A DNA stretch of 64,000 nt from Brachionus manjavacas (GCA_019054805.1 JAHQIY010000013.1:2852001-2916000); one strand, 5' to 3'; counted from the stretch's first letter, positions 1 to 10,950 are shown. Notes: a model not told the origin generated them from the sequence alone. A program made the numbers and translations.

Positions 1-86
1 TTTTCTACCTAAATTTTCTATCAACTCAGATCTAGATGTAATTTGGTTTAAATATTGAGAATTTTTTTAATTTTAATTTTTAAAAG

Positions 87-389
87 TTAAAAAAAACTGT
101 GGAAAAATTGGGGGCCGATAGCTTGTTTGGTCGTTTGGCTAACTTTAGTGGCATCAGCAACAAAAATGGTCTTCTTGTTTCAGACATTGTGCACAAAACC
201 AGCTTTGAAATGGACGAGAATGGCGCCGAAGCTTCTGGTTCTACTGCTATCAATTTTGGTCTCTATTCAGAGAGAGAATTTGTTCACTACCAACGAATTA
301 ACTTTGTATGCAACAGGCCTTTTATGTTTGTAATTCATGAAAAAACTTATAATAATGTTCTTTTTATTGGAAAGTTTGTCAGGCCTTGA
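87..389 (+). CDS. serpin, C-terminal exon (partial; gene enters from the left)
   Basis: This is the last exon of a serine-protease inhibitor of the serpin family. An intron acceptor AG at 85-86 precedes an open frame that starts with LKKTVEKLGADSLF, the usual 'LGMxxLF' helix-I region, and ends FIGKFVRP-stop. The reactive-centre-loop hinge is clear: DENGAEASGSTAI, with Gly at P15 and small residues at P12-P9, as in inhibitory serpins. Aligned by loop length to alpha-1-antichymotrypsin, the scissile bond would be Tyr-Ser (P1-P1'), which suggests a chymotrypsin-like target; this is inference. The strand 4B/5B signature is present as FVCNRPFMFVI. The first three quarters of the protein (about 280 residues) lie left of the window, so secretion cannot be judged. 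A possible poly(A) signal AATAAA lies at 508-513. Confidence 0.9.
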   Translation, partial: LKKTVEKLGADSLFGRLANFSGISNKNGLLVSDIVHKTSFEMDENGAEASGSTAINFGLYSEREFVHYQRINFVCNRPFMFVIHEKTYNNVLFIGKFVRP

Positions 390-769
390 GTTTAATTAAA
401 AAAATTTAAGAAATTTTTAACAGCTCGCAAAAAGTTTAAATTAATTTTTTTTTAGTTTTGGAAAATTAAAAATTTTCATAAAAATTTTAGTTTTTTTATT
501 TTTTCAAAATAAAAATTTTTTTTGACATTGTGAAATTTAAAAAATGCTCTTCTTTTAGAAGAAATTCTATTCATTGAAATATGCTAAATATGGCTCTTAA
601 TTGCTCAATGTTTATTTGTTTATTTAAAAAATTAAGATAGATTCGACGATGATTAAAAAAATTAAATATAAAATTTAAAAAAAAATTCTACTAGTACAAT
701 ATTTTGTCTTTTTTTAGAATTCAAGATTACTTGCTTAAAAATAATTTAATAGTACCTTTATTATCTAAG
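390..769. other. A+T-rich 3' flank, no gene seen
   Basis: This stretch holds the serpin 3' UTR (AATAAA at 508-513) and then featureless A/T runs up to the 3' end of the LINE remnant on the other strand. Confidence 0.6.
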
Positions 770-2700
770 CATTATTTGATAGAGTCAGTTATCACATTCT
801 GTTTTGTATTTCTTAGCTCCCTCAGTTTAAATTCAATTTTATGAGAAATATCCATATCTTCATTTTTATCTTCTTTGATGAGCTCATTCAATTCATTTAA
901 TATAGATTTTTTGCTAAGTTGGTCTTGTGTGTTTCTTTTGAGTTCCTTCAATGCACCCATTTTCATTTTATTTTTCAATATCATGAAAAACATTTATCCT
1001 CTGAGAAGTTATTCTTCTATGTTTTCTATACGAAGTCAGTTAAAAAATCACTTGTTTTCGAAGTCTTGACGACTAAGTATTTTCTTAATCTGCATTTTTT
1101 TATTTGACTATTACTTTTGACAAAGTTTCAAGCCCATAGATAAGTTTAAGTCTAATTAACATTTTAATTTTCGTTGCTAGATATTTGGTGTCAATCTGTA
1201 GGTTCATTAATGTTTAGAATAATATGAAAACATATTTTATCTTTGTGTCAGTTTGGTCTTTGTTATTGCTTTTGCCATTGAGAATTACTCCGAGATATTT
1301 TATTTTATTGACACATTTAATACCATAGTTATACATATTTGGTTTTATACATGTTACTTTTGGTTTCGTTCCAAATATAATGAACTGAGTTTTTTATGGA
1401 TTAAATTTTATTTCCTGTTGCATTCCATAGTTCTCACATATATTAATTGCTTGTTGTAATTCGTTTAGGCTCTCTGTTAGAAGAAAGATGTCATCTGCAT
1501 CTAGTAAAAATATCATGTATTTTTTCCTAATATTTTTTTTATCAAGTTCTCCAGTTAGGTCTTGCGTATATTGAATATAGCTTAGGGGACAGAGTTCCCC
1601 CTTTTTTTACGCCAATCGTTGTTCTAAAGAGCCTGCTTGTTTTATCTTCATTTATTACCAGTGGCATTGAGTTAGGATAATATTTTCCCAAGCTTCTCCA
1701 TATTTGCAGATCCACTTTGATCAGAATTTTTTAAATAGAATTGCTCTTTTGATTTTGTCTAATGCTTTGCTAATATCGATTGATCATCCATATATCCTTT
1801 TATTTCTCTTGATATAATAGTTAATTTTTTCCTTTACTTTGAATATTGCATGGGAACAAGAGCTTTTTTTAAATCCAAACTGCTTATCACGATCATCATG
1901 TGTTTTCATAATTTCGTTTAGCATTTCTGCTCGAAAATGTTTGAGATAGCATCTTAAACTGTGATGGGTCTAAAATGGGTCTTTCCTGATCATTACTTGA
2001 TATGCTTTCGTCTTTGTTTGTATGTTTTATTTTAGAATTATTAAAGAATTTTGGTACTTGTCCAAATTGAATTATTTTTTCTATTATTAGATTGATGATC
2101 ATTACTTGCGTGTCATTATTCCATTATTGTACATTTTATTTGTAACATCGTTAAGGCCGGCCCCTTTATTATTCTCTAACCCTTTCAGTATTTCTTCTTT
2201 AGAAATTTCATTGTAATCGTTTATTATATTGTAATAGTTTTCTCTTCATTTTCATAAAGATCTCTGTTAATATTCTTTAAATTGTCTTCATGATGCCTTT
2301 AATGATGCCATCTCAGTAATTATCTTTTTTTTGAAAAGTTCATTGAATCTAAAATGCTGCATTTAATTGAAATTTATTTTTTTTTACGGTAATTTTTTTG
2401 TTTGTTCCAAAATTTTTCCTGATCTTTATAGGTTAAATTAAGCATCCATACTTTGGTATTGTTTGTTTTCTTTAGTCTTCGTCTTGTTCATTTCTTTTTG
2501 AACATTTTGTAACTGGGTTTAGAACAATCGTCTTTTTAATAACTTTTTTTGTACTTTTTCAGATAGGATAACGCTTTTTTGTAAGGAGCTCTTGGATTTC
2601 TTCATCCCACCTGAAATTTTTCTTGGCCTCTTTTGATTTATATTTGTGTAATATTCTCAATTTGCCTTACTGCTTCTTTCATTTAACTATGGACATGATT
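770..2700 (-). mobile_element. degenerate LINE with endonuclease-RT linker, reverse transcriptase and C-terminal region
   Basis: Reading the minus strand from about 2650 down to 770 gives successive pieces of a non-LTR retrotransposon ORF2, broken by stops and frameshifts. In order: a linker with FRWDEEIQELL (about 2640-2560); LKGLENNKGAGLNDV (about 2190-2140), the 'LKNNKAxGxD' motif before RT; KFFNNSKI...ERPI; QFGFKKSSCSHAIFKVKEKI and IDISKALDKIKRAI (1890-1740), RT motifs 2-3; GVKKGGTLSPKLYSIY (about 1610-1560), the QGxxLSP motif; IFLLDADDIFLL (about 1520-1490), the YADD catalytic box as DADD; and LIYGLETLSKV (about 1150-1110), the C-terminal 'YGLET' motif. The most 3' open piece is 993-772. 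It is an old, inactive copy. Confidence 0.8.
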
Positions 2701-3096
2701 CATCACTTCTGTAAGTATCAATTCTGAATTATTTTTTTTGAACACTATGAATTTACGAGACAGGTCGTCGTTACAAGAAAGGGGTCCGCTGCACCAATTC
2801 CAGTACCTCTTAAAATTCTCAAGTCCGTTTCGAGAGGATCTGGTTCAATTTTTTTTTCAATCTATTATAAAAATCTCTAAAATTTTTATATTTTTGTTAA
2901 AAAAGAATTTTTATTTTTTTAAAAATTACGTCAAAAACTTCAGCAAATGAATGGCAAAAATTTTTTTTTTAGGAAAAATCAGATTTTTTTTAAAGGTTGA
3001 CAAATTTGCTTTTACCCTAAAAATTTAAACAATTTTTTTTTACCATGTTCCAATCAATTATAAATAAAAAATAACAAAATAAATATTAAGACTTTT

Positions 3097-3102
3097 TTTA
3101 TT
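3097..3102 (-). promoter_or_regulatory. poly(A) signal of the chitinase gene
   Basis: AATAAA on the minus strand (TTTATT on +), about 40 nt downstream of the chitinase stop codon. Confidence 0.5.
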
Positions 3103-3138
3103 AAAACATCTGAAATTAATTTTGAAATAAAATAAAAT

Positions 3139-4920
3139 TTAACATTTAACTTGTGATTCATAATTACATGCTAAAATATCTTGGTCAAATAGAAGCTCAT
3201 TTGGGCACTCGAATTCATAAATTGTAAAATTTTCACTACCGGAACATAAATAAAACCTTTTGCATCCAGACTGTCTATTTGCATAATAACCCGGGCCATT
3301 TGTACACTCTAGATCAGGAGGCGGCATCGTAGCACTAGTTAAAGTAGTGGTACTTGAAGTTGGACTAGTGGAAGTCAGAGTAGAACTGCCATCATTTATC
3401 ATTTCTGATTTAATAAAATTTATCAGCGGATATTTGCCCTTTAAAAAAAAATTAAAATAATCTTTTAAAAAGCTTCTAACTTTTTTGCATAAATTTCCAC
3501 TAAAATCATCCATATCCATTGTCCAAACCATTACTCCACCCAAGTCCAAAGATTTCAAAAAATCAATCTAAATTAAAAAAAAAATTTAAAAAAATTTTTT
3601 TTTTAGAAATTTAAAAAGAAAAAGACAAACTTTTAATTTTAAACTTCTTCGATTTTCAAAACCCAACCATTGATCATTGAAAAATGCATACGGTACTTTT
3701 TGGACGTCATTCCATCGTTCTGTCCATCCTTGTTCCAATCTGGTGCAAATTTCATATGAAGCCAAAAAACCCGAATCTCTTGTAAACTAAACCGAGTTTG
3801 AAAAGAATTTATTTGCTTCCAAATGAATAAAATTAACTTGTCCAGGCGAGCCCGGTCCATTAGAAGGACTTCCAATTTGGTTTAGAGCAGGGTTTCTTAG
3901 CCTAAAAGTTCGGCCATAAGTAATCAAGCCTAGATTTAATTTCTCAGCCACTGCTCCTTTATCTATGTAGTAGTTAATTGTAAAGTTGACATTAAAAAAT
4001 TGTGCATCTCCGGTTTCTTCGGGTCTTGAGTAGAGCGGTGCTGGCGCTCCTGTAAAAGGCTCCCATGCTCCGTGATAATCCTAAATTAAAGTCTAAATTC
4101 GGCATGAAATAAATTTAAACTCTTACATAAGTCATTATGTTGACAAAATTTAAATCGCTAAAATAAATTAAAAATTTTTAGGTTTTTTTTTAATGATAAA
4201 TAAAAAACTTTATAATTTTGTCCACTTCATAGGCAGAGTCGATGACACTTTTGCTAGCAGCTAGAGTGGCACAGAGCAGCAGGCTTTGCGCTTGATACAG
4301 ACCTCTCATTATCTTGAAGAAAAAAAATTAATTCAAAAAGGCCCATTTTTTCTTCAAGATGAAACACTTGAATAAATTTTGTATAATTGATTTTATCTTG
4401 CGGGCTGGAGCCCTCTCTGTTAGCTAAATGAGAAAAATTATTTAAATTTTTGCAAAGTTGAGTGGATTTTAATGATCATGCCTGGGTATTCCCAATTAAT
4501 ATCAAGACCATCGAACTTGTACTTATTCAAAAAGTTGACTGATTCAGTTCCAAAGCGTAGCATTGAAGCCGAATCGCTGACTAGGCGGCTAAATTCAGCC
4601 GAGCCAAAATTCCATCCACCGACTGACAGCAATACTTTCAGGTTAGGATTAATTTTTTTCAAATCTGTAGTTCGCTCATAAAGACCCTTGGTTGAAGCAG
4701 TTGATTCATCATTCCATTCGAATGAGGCCAAGAGTCCGTCTTTAATGACCGCAAAAGCGTAGATCAAGTGGGTGCAGAGGAACGGGTCTATATTTTCAGG
4801 AAGAAATTTTCCTTCATTGGGTCGGTATTGTGACCAGTTAGTCGTGTAGCAGACTATTCTAGTTCCATTTATTTTATTTATTAAAAATAAAAGAGAAAAG
4901 CTTAAAACTGAGAAATGCAT
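3139..4920 (-). CDS. secreted GH18 chitinase (or chitinase-like lectin) with C-terminal CBM14 peritrophin domain, 8 exons
   Basis: GH18 enzymes hydrolyse chitin outside the cell; this one joins a catalytic barrel to a chitin-binding tail. Exons on the minus strand: 4920-4482, 4423-4368, 4312-4209, 4157-4127, 4080-3838, 3786-3631, 3567-3481, 3438-3139, together 1416 nt (471 aa). Introns are 42-58 nt; all are GT-AG except the first, which appears to be GC-AG. I chose the internal Met at 4920 over the upstream in-frame one at 5016 because it starts directly with a signal peptide (MHFSVLSFSLLFLINKING). Landmarks: IVCYTTNWSQYR (strand 1), SVGGWNFGS, the active-site motif FDGLDINWEYP (Glu144 is the proton donor), MTYDYHGAW (Asp211), and GGVMVWTMDMDD (Trp358). 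A Thr/Ser-rich linker leads to a six-cysteine CBM14 (Cys417, 431, 437, 450, 463, 471). Oddity: the middle Asp of DxxDxDxE is Asn142, so full catalytic activity is doubtful. Confidence 0.92.
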
Positions 4921-5016
4921 TTTTTTTGAGAGGAATTTTTGTTTTAAAATTTTTATTTTTGTATTAGAATTTAAAGGACATTTTTTGATTAAAATGCCCG
5001 GAAGAATTTTTTTCAT

Positions 5017-6870
5017 AATAAAGACTAATTAGGCCTAGTGATTTTGGCAGGAACTTGGACTTTGCTGAAAATTGTTTGTTGGACCATTTAATTTCAGACT
5101 TATCTTTGAAATTTAATTATTGGAAAAAATTTGTAAATTTTATTGTTTAATAATTAAATTCTTAAAAATAAAGAGTCTAGGTGACTTTTAACTCAAGCGT
5201 TCACCAACATTTTTGAGTCTTGTCCCATTCGTGAACAATTTTGTGATAATTAATAATTTTAAAGTTGGACAAAGATAAAATCAGGTGGACTAAGGATTAA
5301 GTATTGGTATCAACTTAAGGTAATTGGGTTTCAAGGTGTTCTGGTGGTCTAAGTGGAAATTTAGGACTAATTCTCAAATTTAGGACTTTGGTTTTTTGAT
5401 TTTGTTTTTTTTGTTGGCATTGATTTTTAAAATTATGTTCAATAAAAAATGCAAAAATCATTTTTACGAAATTTTTTTGAAAATCACAGAAATTGCTTAG
5501 ATTTAAGAAAAGGTGTTCTTTTGAGCATTTTTTGATTCTAAAAATTTTGAAAATGTAATTTTGAGTAATTTGGTAAAGCAAAATTGTTATTTAAAACTTA
5601 ATACTGAAAAATTACGCTGAATTTTTATTTTTTAAATTTAAAACTAAAATTTACCCAAGTTTTTTTAAAAAAAGTGATTTTTCTGGCTTTTTATTGCACT
5701 TTGGTTCACTTTACTTTAATTTTGACTTCACTTTGCATCAAGATAATGACCCAAAACATAAGTCATCAGAATGTTTGTCATTTCTGAGCAATAATGCCCC
5801 CAAATGGGTAACAATGAAAAAAATTAATATATGGGTGCTAAATGGGGGTCTTTCAGAATAAATGGTCAATTAAGTGTAGGATTAACTTCTCAAAAGACAG
5901 GCTTCTTTACTAAAGTCCAAGTGTCTTTAGACCCCTTACAGAAAAAATAGCTTTTTTTTATTTTCTGATTTCCTTTTAAAAAGATTTAACATAAAAAAAT
6001 TTTTTTATGAAAAACTTAAAGTTTTTATAAATTCAATTTTAGGAATTTTTTGTTAATAAAAGGTATATTAAATTATAAGAAAAAGTTCATAAGATCAGTT
6101 TCAGTTGAATTTCGAACAATGTCTTGGCTCAGGTCAGATTTAACTATATGGAATGAAAAATCATCTTCAACGTGATATATTTTATTAAAGTGAATAATCA
6201 CTTCTGAACATGAATTAAAATTACTTAAAGTTTTTCTAATATCCCTTTTAAATTTCCTAATTGAAAAAAATTATCTAATATTCTTATTTTAGCTTTTATA
6301 GATGATTCACCTAAGTGAAATAATTTAATTTTTTTACATTTAATAATACAAGCTGTTCCAATTTATTCACAATTTGAGTCATTCATGAATGGATTATAAA
6401 GATTTTGAATTTCAAATAAAATTTTTTTTCGAGAAAACTTACAACTCAAACGTTCAAGGATATCACACTTATCCGAGTAAAATTTTTTGAAATTATTTTT
6501 TTTAATTTAATTTAATGAAGAGCCTACATTTTTGTGAATTTTATTTACCACCATTAATTTCTTATTTTTCAAAAAACTAGATTCCATTTTCACCTTTTGA
6601 AAATGGAATGACCTAACAATTAAATTAGGCTCTGAAATATTTTTATCAAATGTATTAAAAAATTTTGAATTTTTATTTGGTAAAAGAGACTTTGTTTTAC
6701 AGGCAAGGAAATCACTTCTTTCTTTTTTAGCTACGCTACGACATATTTAAACCTGAAGCTATTTTAAAATCATAACCTTGTTTAATTAATTGAACTATCA
6801 CATCTCATAAATTCAAGGCCGAAAAAAGTTCTATTTGATAATTTTAACAGTAGTGCAGAAACTAAATTGA
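5017..6870. other. A+T-rich intergenic region, no gene recognised
   Basis: Upstream flank of the chitinase gene. Short open stretches (e.g. 5581-5315 minus) are lysine/phenylalanine-rich with no recognisable motif and look like chance ORFs. Confidence 0.5.
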
Positions 6871-6879
6871 CAAAAAATT

Positions 6880-7420
6880 TTGCGTCTCGGAAAAAGTGCA
6901 AAAATCCCTTTTAGGGTCTATTTTCGAATCTGTCTGGTAGCATGAATTTTTCGAGTTTTTTAATAATTCAAAGTTATTTATGAATAGATCTTGAATTTTC
7001 TTTTTTTTTTATAGATTTCAAAAAGCTCAAAGATTCGAAGAGTTATGCAGATTGGAAACTATCAAGTGTTTGCCAATGACACAGTTTTCAAGTCACTACA
7101 GAATAGTCAATTTTTTAGCTACGATAATGATTAAAAGCTCAGATTCAAGAGCGCAAAAAATTCTACCTAAACCTTGTTCCATGAGTACAAAAAGTAAAAA
7201 AGACAAGAAATTTAGCATCTTCGAAAAAGAGCAAAAAACCCATTTTTGACATTTTACAAAAAGGTTTTTTGGAATGAATTTTTCGAACTTTGGAAAATCG
7301 AAGTCACCGCTGGAAAGATCTTGAAATTTTCTTGACTTTGGCTTTTACAGATCAAAAAAAGGTCAAAGATTCGGAAAGTTAAGTGTTGGCCAAACACACA
7401 TCTTCTAACGGGTGACAACT
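6880..7420. repeat. two diverged tandem copies of a ~317-bp unit
   Basis: Unit A (about 6880-7100) and unit B (about 7210-7420) share a colinear series of blocks: a TCGGAAAAAG-like block then GCAAAAA; ATGAATTTTTCGA; GATCTTGAAATTTTC-like; TACAGATC/TATAGATT then AAAAGGTCAAAGATTCG; AGTGTTTGCCAATGACACA versus AGTGTTGGCCAAACACACA. The offset is about 317 bp. No protein is evident; probably a decayed repetitive element. Confidence 0.65.
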
Positions 7421-7546
7421 TAAAATCGAGACGAACTTTAAGTATCATTTGCAGTGCTGTTTTATTTTTTTTAAATCTCTTTCCATATTCTTGTAGTAAA
7501 TTTAATTTTAAATACGATAAAAAAAATTATTCAATTTGAATTGAAA

Positions 7547-7725
7547 ATGACCAAAATAAATTCATCTAAAGAAGAGGCCCTAAGAATTCGCGTGTACGCG
7601 TTTTTTAACGAAAATAGATCACTTGGAAAGATATTCACTGTGAGGCATTTTATGGCAGAAAAAAATTCCAAGGAATACTGTTAACCGAATTTTAAAACTC
7701 ATCAAGTGTATATTTTCCGAGGTAT
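7547..7725 (+). pseudogene. Tc1/mariner-type transposase, N-terminal fragment
   Basis: From the ATG at about 7547 the frame reads MTKINSSKEEALRIRVYAFF...SLGKIFTVRHFMAEK, then after a one-base shift IPRNTVNRILKLI. A helix-turn-helix of the type '(I/T)PRxTVxRIL' after an acidic/basic lead is typical of the N-terminus of Tc1/mariner/IS630 transposases. The rest of the protein is absent: the minisatellite array begins about 20 bp later. A more complete relative lies at 51865-52757. Confidence 0.55.
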
Positions 7726-7740
7726 AGACAATGAAAATAT

Positions 7741-8165
7741 TTAAAAGTAAATCCTTTTTTTACTTTTTGTACTTTTTCTAATTTATTTATTTGGCCCTGG
7801 TACTTTTTGTACTTTCTGTACTTTTTGTACTTTTTCTAATTTATTTATTTGGCCCTGGTACTTTTTGTACTTTTTGTACTTTCTGTACTTTTTGTACTTT
7901 TTCTAGTTTATTTATTTGGCCCTGGTACTTTCTGTACTTTTTGTACTTTTTCTAATTTATTTATTTGGCCCTGGTACTTTTTGTACTTTTTGTACTTTTT
8001 CTAATTTATTTATTTGGCCCTGTTACTTTTTGTACTTTCTGTACTTTTTGTACTTTTTCTAATTTATTTATTTGGCCCTGGTACTTTCTGTACTTTTTGT
8101 ACTTTTTCTAATTTATTTATTTGGCCCTGTTACTTTTTGTACTTTCTGTACTTTTTGTACTTTTG
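7741..8165 (+). repeat. minisatellite array, left arm (TTTGGCCCTG orientation)
   Basis: About seven tandem units of roughly 50-68 bp. Each contains TATTTATTTGGCCCTG, then 2-4 repeats of the 10-mer ACTTTTTGT/ACTTTCTGT ending GTAC, then CTAATTTATT. Length differences come from gain or loss of the 10-mer sub-repeat. The plus-strand ORF at 8014-8205 is only this repeat read in frame. Confidence 0.95.
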
Positions 8166-8310
8166 GTTCTTAATGGTAATAAAAAAACCTTTTATTAATA
8201 TTTAACTAATATTTTTCTTACCTTCAGCATACCCGAATCCCTAAACCAGGGCTCCGCCCCGGACCCCGTTTAAGTTTTAATAAAATTATTAAAATTATCA
8301 TTAATCACAG
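8166..8310. other. spacer between the inverted arrays, with a G+C-rich island
   Basis: A 145-bp unique centre separates the two arrays. It contains a strikingly G+C-rich patch at about 8240-8272 (CCAGGGCTCCGCCCCGGACC) with inner self-complementarity, in otherwise 80%-A/T-looking sequence. Confidence 0.6.
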
Positions 8311-9530
8311 AAACAGGGCCAAATAAAATAATATTCTGAAAAAGTACAAAAAGTACAGAAAGTACAAAAAGTAACAGGGCCAAATAAAATAATATTCTGA
8401 AAAAGTACAAAAAGTACAGAAAGTACAAAAAGTAACAGGGCCAAATAAAATAATATTCTGAAAAAGTACAAAAAGTAACAGGGCCAAATAAAATAATATT
8501 CTGAAAAAGTACAAAAAGTAAAGAAAGTACAAAAAGGAACAGGGCCAAATAAAATAATATTTTGAAAAAGTACAAAAAGTAAAGAAAGTACAAAAAGTAA
8601 CAGGGCCAAATAAATAAATTAGAAAAAGTACAAAAAGTACAGAAAGTACCAGGGCCAAATAAAATAATATTCTGAAAAAGTACAAAAAGTAAAGAAAGTA
8701 CAAAAAGGAACAGGGCCAAATAAAATAATATTTTGAAAAAGTACAAAAAGTAAAGAAAGTACCAGGGCCAAATAAAATAATATTCTGAAAAAGTACAAAA
8801 AGTAAAGAAAGTACAAAAAGGAACAGGGCCAAATAAAATAATATTTTGAAAAAGTACAAAAAGTAAAGAAAGTACAAAAAGTAACAGGGCCAAATAAATA
8901 AATTAGAAAAAGTACAAAAAGTACAGAAAGTAACAGGGCCAAATAAAATAATATTCTGAAAAAGTACAAAAAGTACAGAAAGTACAAAAAGTAACAGGGC
9001 CAAATAAAATAATATTCTGAAAAAGTACAAAAAGTACAGAAAGTACAAAAAGTAACAGGGCCAAATAAAATAATATTCTGAAAAAGTACAAAAAGTACAG
9101 AAAGTACAAAAAGTAACAGGGCCAAATAAAATAATATTCTGAAAAAGTACAAAAAGTACAGAAAGTACAAAAAGTAACAGGGCCAAATAAAATAATATTC
9201 TGAAAAAGTACAAAAAGTACAGAAAGTACAAAAAGGAACAGGGCCAAATAAAATAATATTCTGAAAAAGTACAAAAAGTACAGAAAGTACAAAAAGTAAC
9301 AGGGCCAAATAAAATAATATTCTGAAAAAGTACAAAAAGTACAGAAAGTACAAAAAGTAACAGGGCCAAATAAAATAATATTCTGAAAAAGTACAAAAAG
9401 TACAGAAAGTACAAAAAGGAACAGGGCCAAATAAAATAATATTCTGAAAAAGTACAAAAAGTACAGAAAGTACAAAAAGTAACAGGACAAATAAAATAAT
9501 ATTCTGAAAAAGTACAAAAAGTAAAGAAAG
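8311..9530 (-). repeat. minisatellite array, right arm (CAGGGCCAAATA orientation)
   Basis: About 21 tandem units, most of them 61 bp: ACAGGGCCAAATAAAATAAT, ATTCTGAAAAAGTAC, then AAAAAGTAC/AGAAAGTAC sub-repeats. It is the reverse complement of the left array, with a variant middle (TTCTGAA in most units; the left-array-like AAATTAGAA in units near 8615 and 8905). Because the unit is usually 61 bp (not divisible by 3) and its minus strand has no stops, long ORFs (up to 435 codons) run through all minus frames. They encode only FCTFCTF/YFLYFLY/LLFVLS-type repeats and I do not regard them as genes. Confidence 0.95.
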
Positions 9531-9539
9531 GAAAATGAT

Positions 9540-10940
9540 TTTTTAAAAGTTTGATCTCATTGTCTATCCATGTATTTTCCACCAGAAAGGAAACAAGGAT
9601 CTGGTCAAACACCGAAAAAAATGACTTAAGAATGCTTTAATCTAGCTAATTAGACCATCATTCCAAACATTGCAAATAAGATATATAAGATTAGTTTTAA
9701 TTCACAACAGATCACAAGTAGATACTGTCATTTGAGGGGCTAGGAATTTACTGATTACATTACACTTAAATTGTGTTTCATTATTTTGTAAAAAAGTAAA
9801 AGAGATTTTTTTAAATTTTAATTTATTTATTTCCAAATTTTCGCTCTTCCTCTACAGATACAACACTTTGTGCCTTAATTTAAATTTTTTAATGATTAAA
9901 CAAAGATAAAGCGACAAAGACTATTTATCTACAATTTTTTTAAAGTTTACTTTTGGCGTGTAGTGAATTTTCAAATGCATTTTTCTCAAGTAAATTCTGG
10001 AAAAAATAATAAGATAGATGTGATCATTTTTTGTTGATTCTTTCAAAATTATTTTATCCGAACAAATATTTGATTTTCAGTGTTTTATTTTTGAGAAAAA
10101 TGCTCAACTTTTTTTTATTATTAATTATTTTAAAACTCGACTATTTCGACTCTTCAATTTAATTCATGTAAAATAAATGTTTAGTAGTAAGCCGCTTTAG
10201 CTTAGCTGTTCATGGGCTTTAAGGAAATCTCAAATCCGCAATTCATTTTAATCCCCACTTAAATCAATTGACGAAAGCCAACTAAGCATTTTTAATTACT
10301 CAAATTAAAATCAAAATAAAAAAGTTATTTAATTTTTGTTCTTTATTTTTCACCAAATTTGCATATTTCCTTTTTAGGCTATTCGAATTATTTCAAATGA
10401 CAATGATAGTTAATTTTCCAATACATTTACCAGACCATTAAATTTATTCAGTTGACAAATTGGCAATAGACTTTAAAATTTACAATTTTATTTTTTAAAA
10501 AGAAAATGAGCTTTCTAATTTGGCAAAAATCAACAATTTTCAGTGTCATGCTGGAAATTGTGCTAAATTTCAACTTTTTTAAATTTAGATTTTTCATAAT
10601 TATTTTCTAGGCTCTCAATTAAATTCAATTATCATTTTAATTTGTCTCTAATTTTTAGATAAATTTTAATTTTAATCAATTTGTCTTTAATAATTATTCA
10701 AATTAATTAAAATATATTTTTATAATTTTTATTCTGACGTCGAACATTAGTCATTTTAGAAAAAATAAATAAGGAAAGAAAAAAATTTTTTCAATTTAGT
10801 CTTGAGTTTGAGAAAAGATTAACCCCTAAACCATGGTCTGAGATAAAAGTCAATCAATTAGTATTTTTATATATACTAAACTTTTGAAGAATTTTTTATC
10901 TTTTTTTTTAAATTTAAATTAATTTTTTTGTTTGTATGTT
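9540..10940. other. A+T-rich region, no gene seen
   Basis: No ORF with recognisable composition, no RNA gene and no clear TE terminus was found here. About 9540-9600 shows weak inverted similarity to the left flank of the minisatellite pair near 7710-7750 (TAGACAATGA in opposite orientations). Confidence 0.5.
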
Positions 10941-10950
10941 GCTTTTGAGT

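Noticed and set aside
5016..5016. Upstream Met as chitinase start
   Set aside because: It would put 32 Lys-rich residues before the signal peptide; the internal Met at 4920 gives a normal secretory N-terminus.
5315..5581. 88-codon minus ORF upstream of the chitinase
   Set aside because: K/F/N/Q-rich, no motif; likely chance.
7052..7448. Two ~65-codon ORFs on opposite strands
   Set aside because: They lie in the diverged tandem repeat and are not conserved between its two units.
8014..8205. Plus-strand ORF MALLLFVLSVLFVLF-like
   Set aside because: Same minisatellite read from the left array.
7741..9530. CRISPR-like array
   Set aside because: Units are directly abutting variable-length minisatellite repeats without unique spacers, in a eukaryotic context.
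8270..9612. Long minus-strand ORFs (up to 435 codons) of FCTFCTF / YFLYFLY repeats
   Set aside because: They are stop-free readings of a mostly 61-bp minisatellite, open in all minus frames, with no start context, no non-repeat domain and frame changing each unit. I treat them as repeat, not genes.
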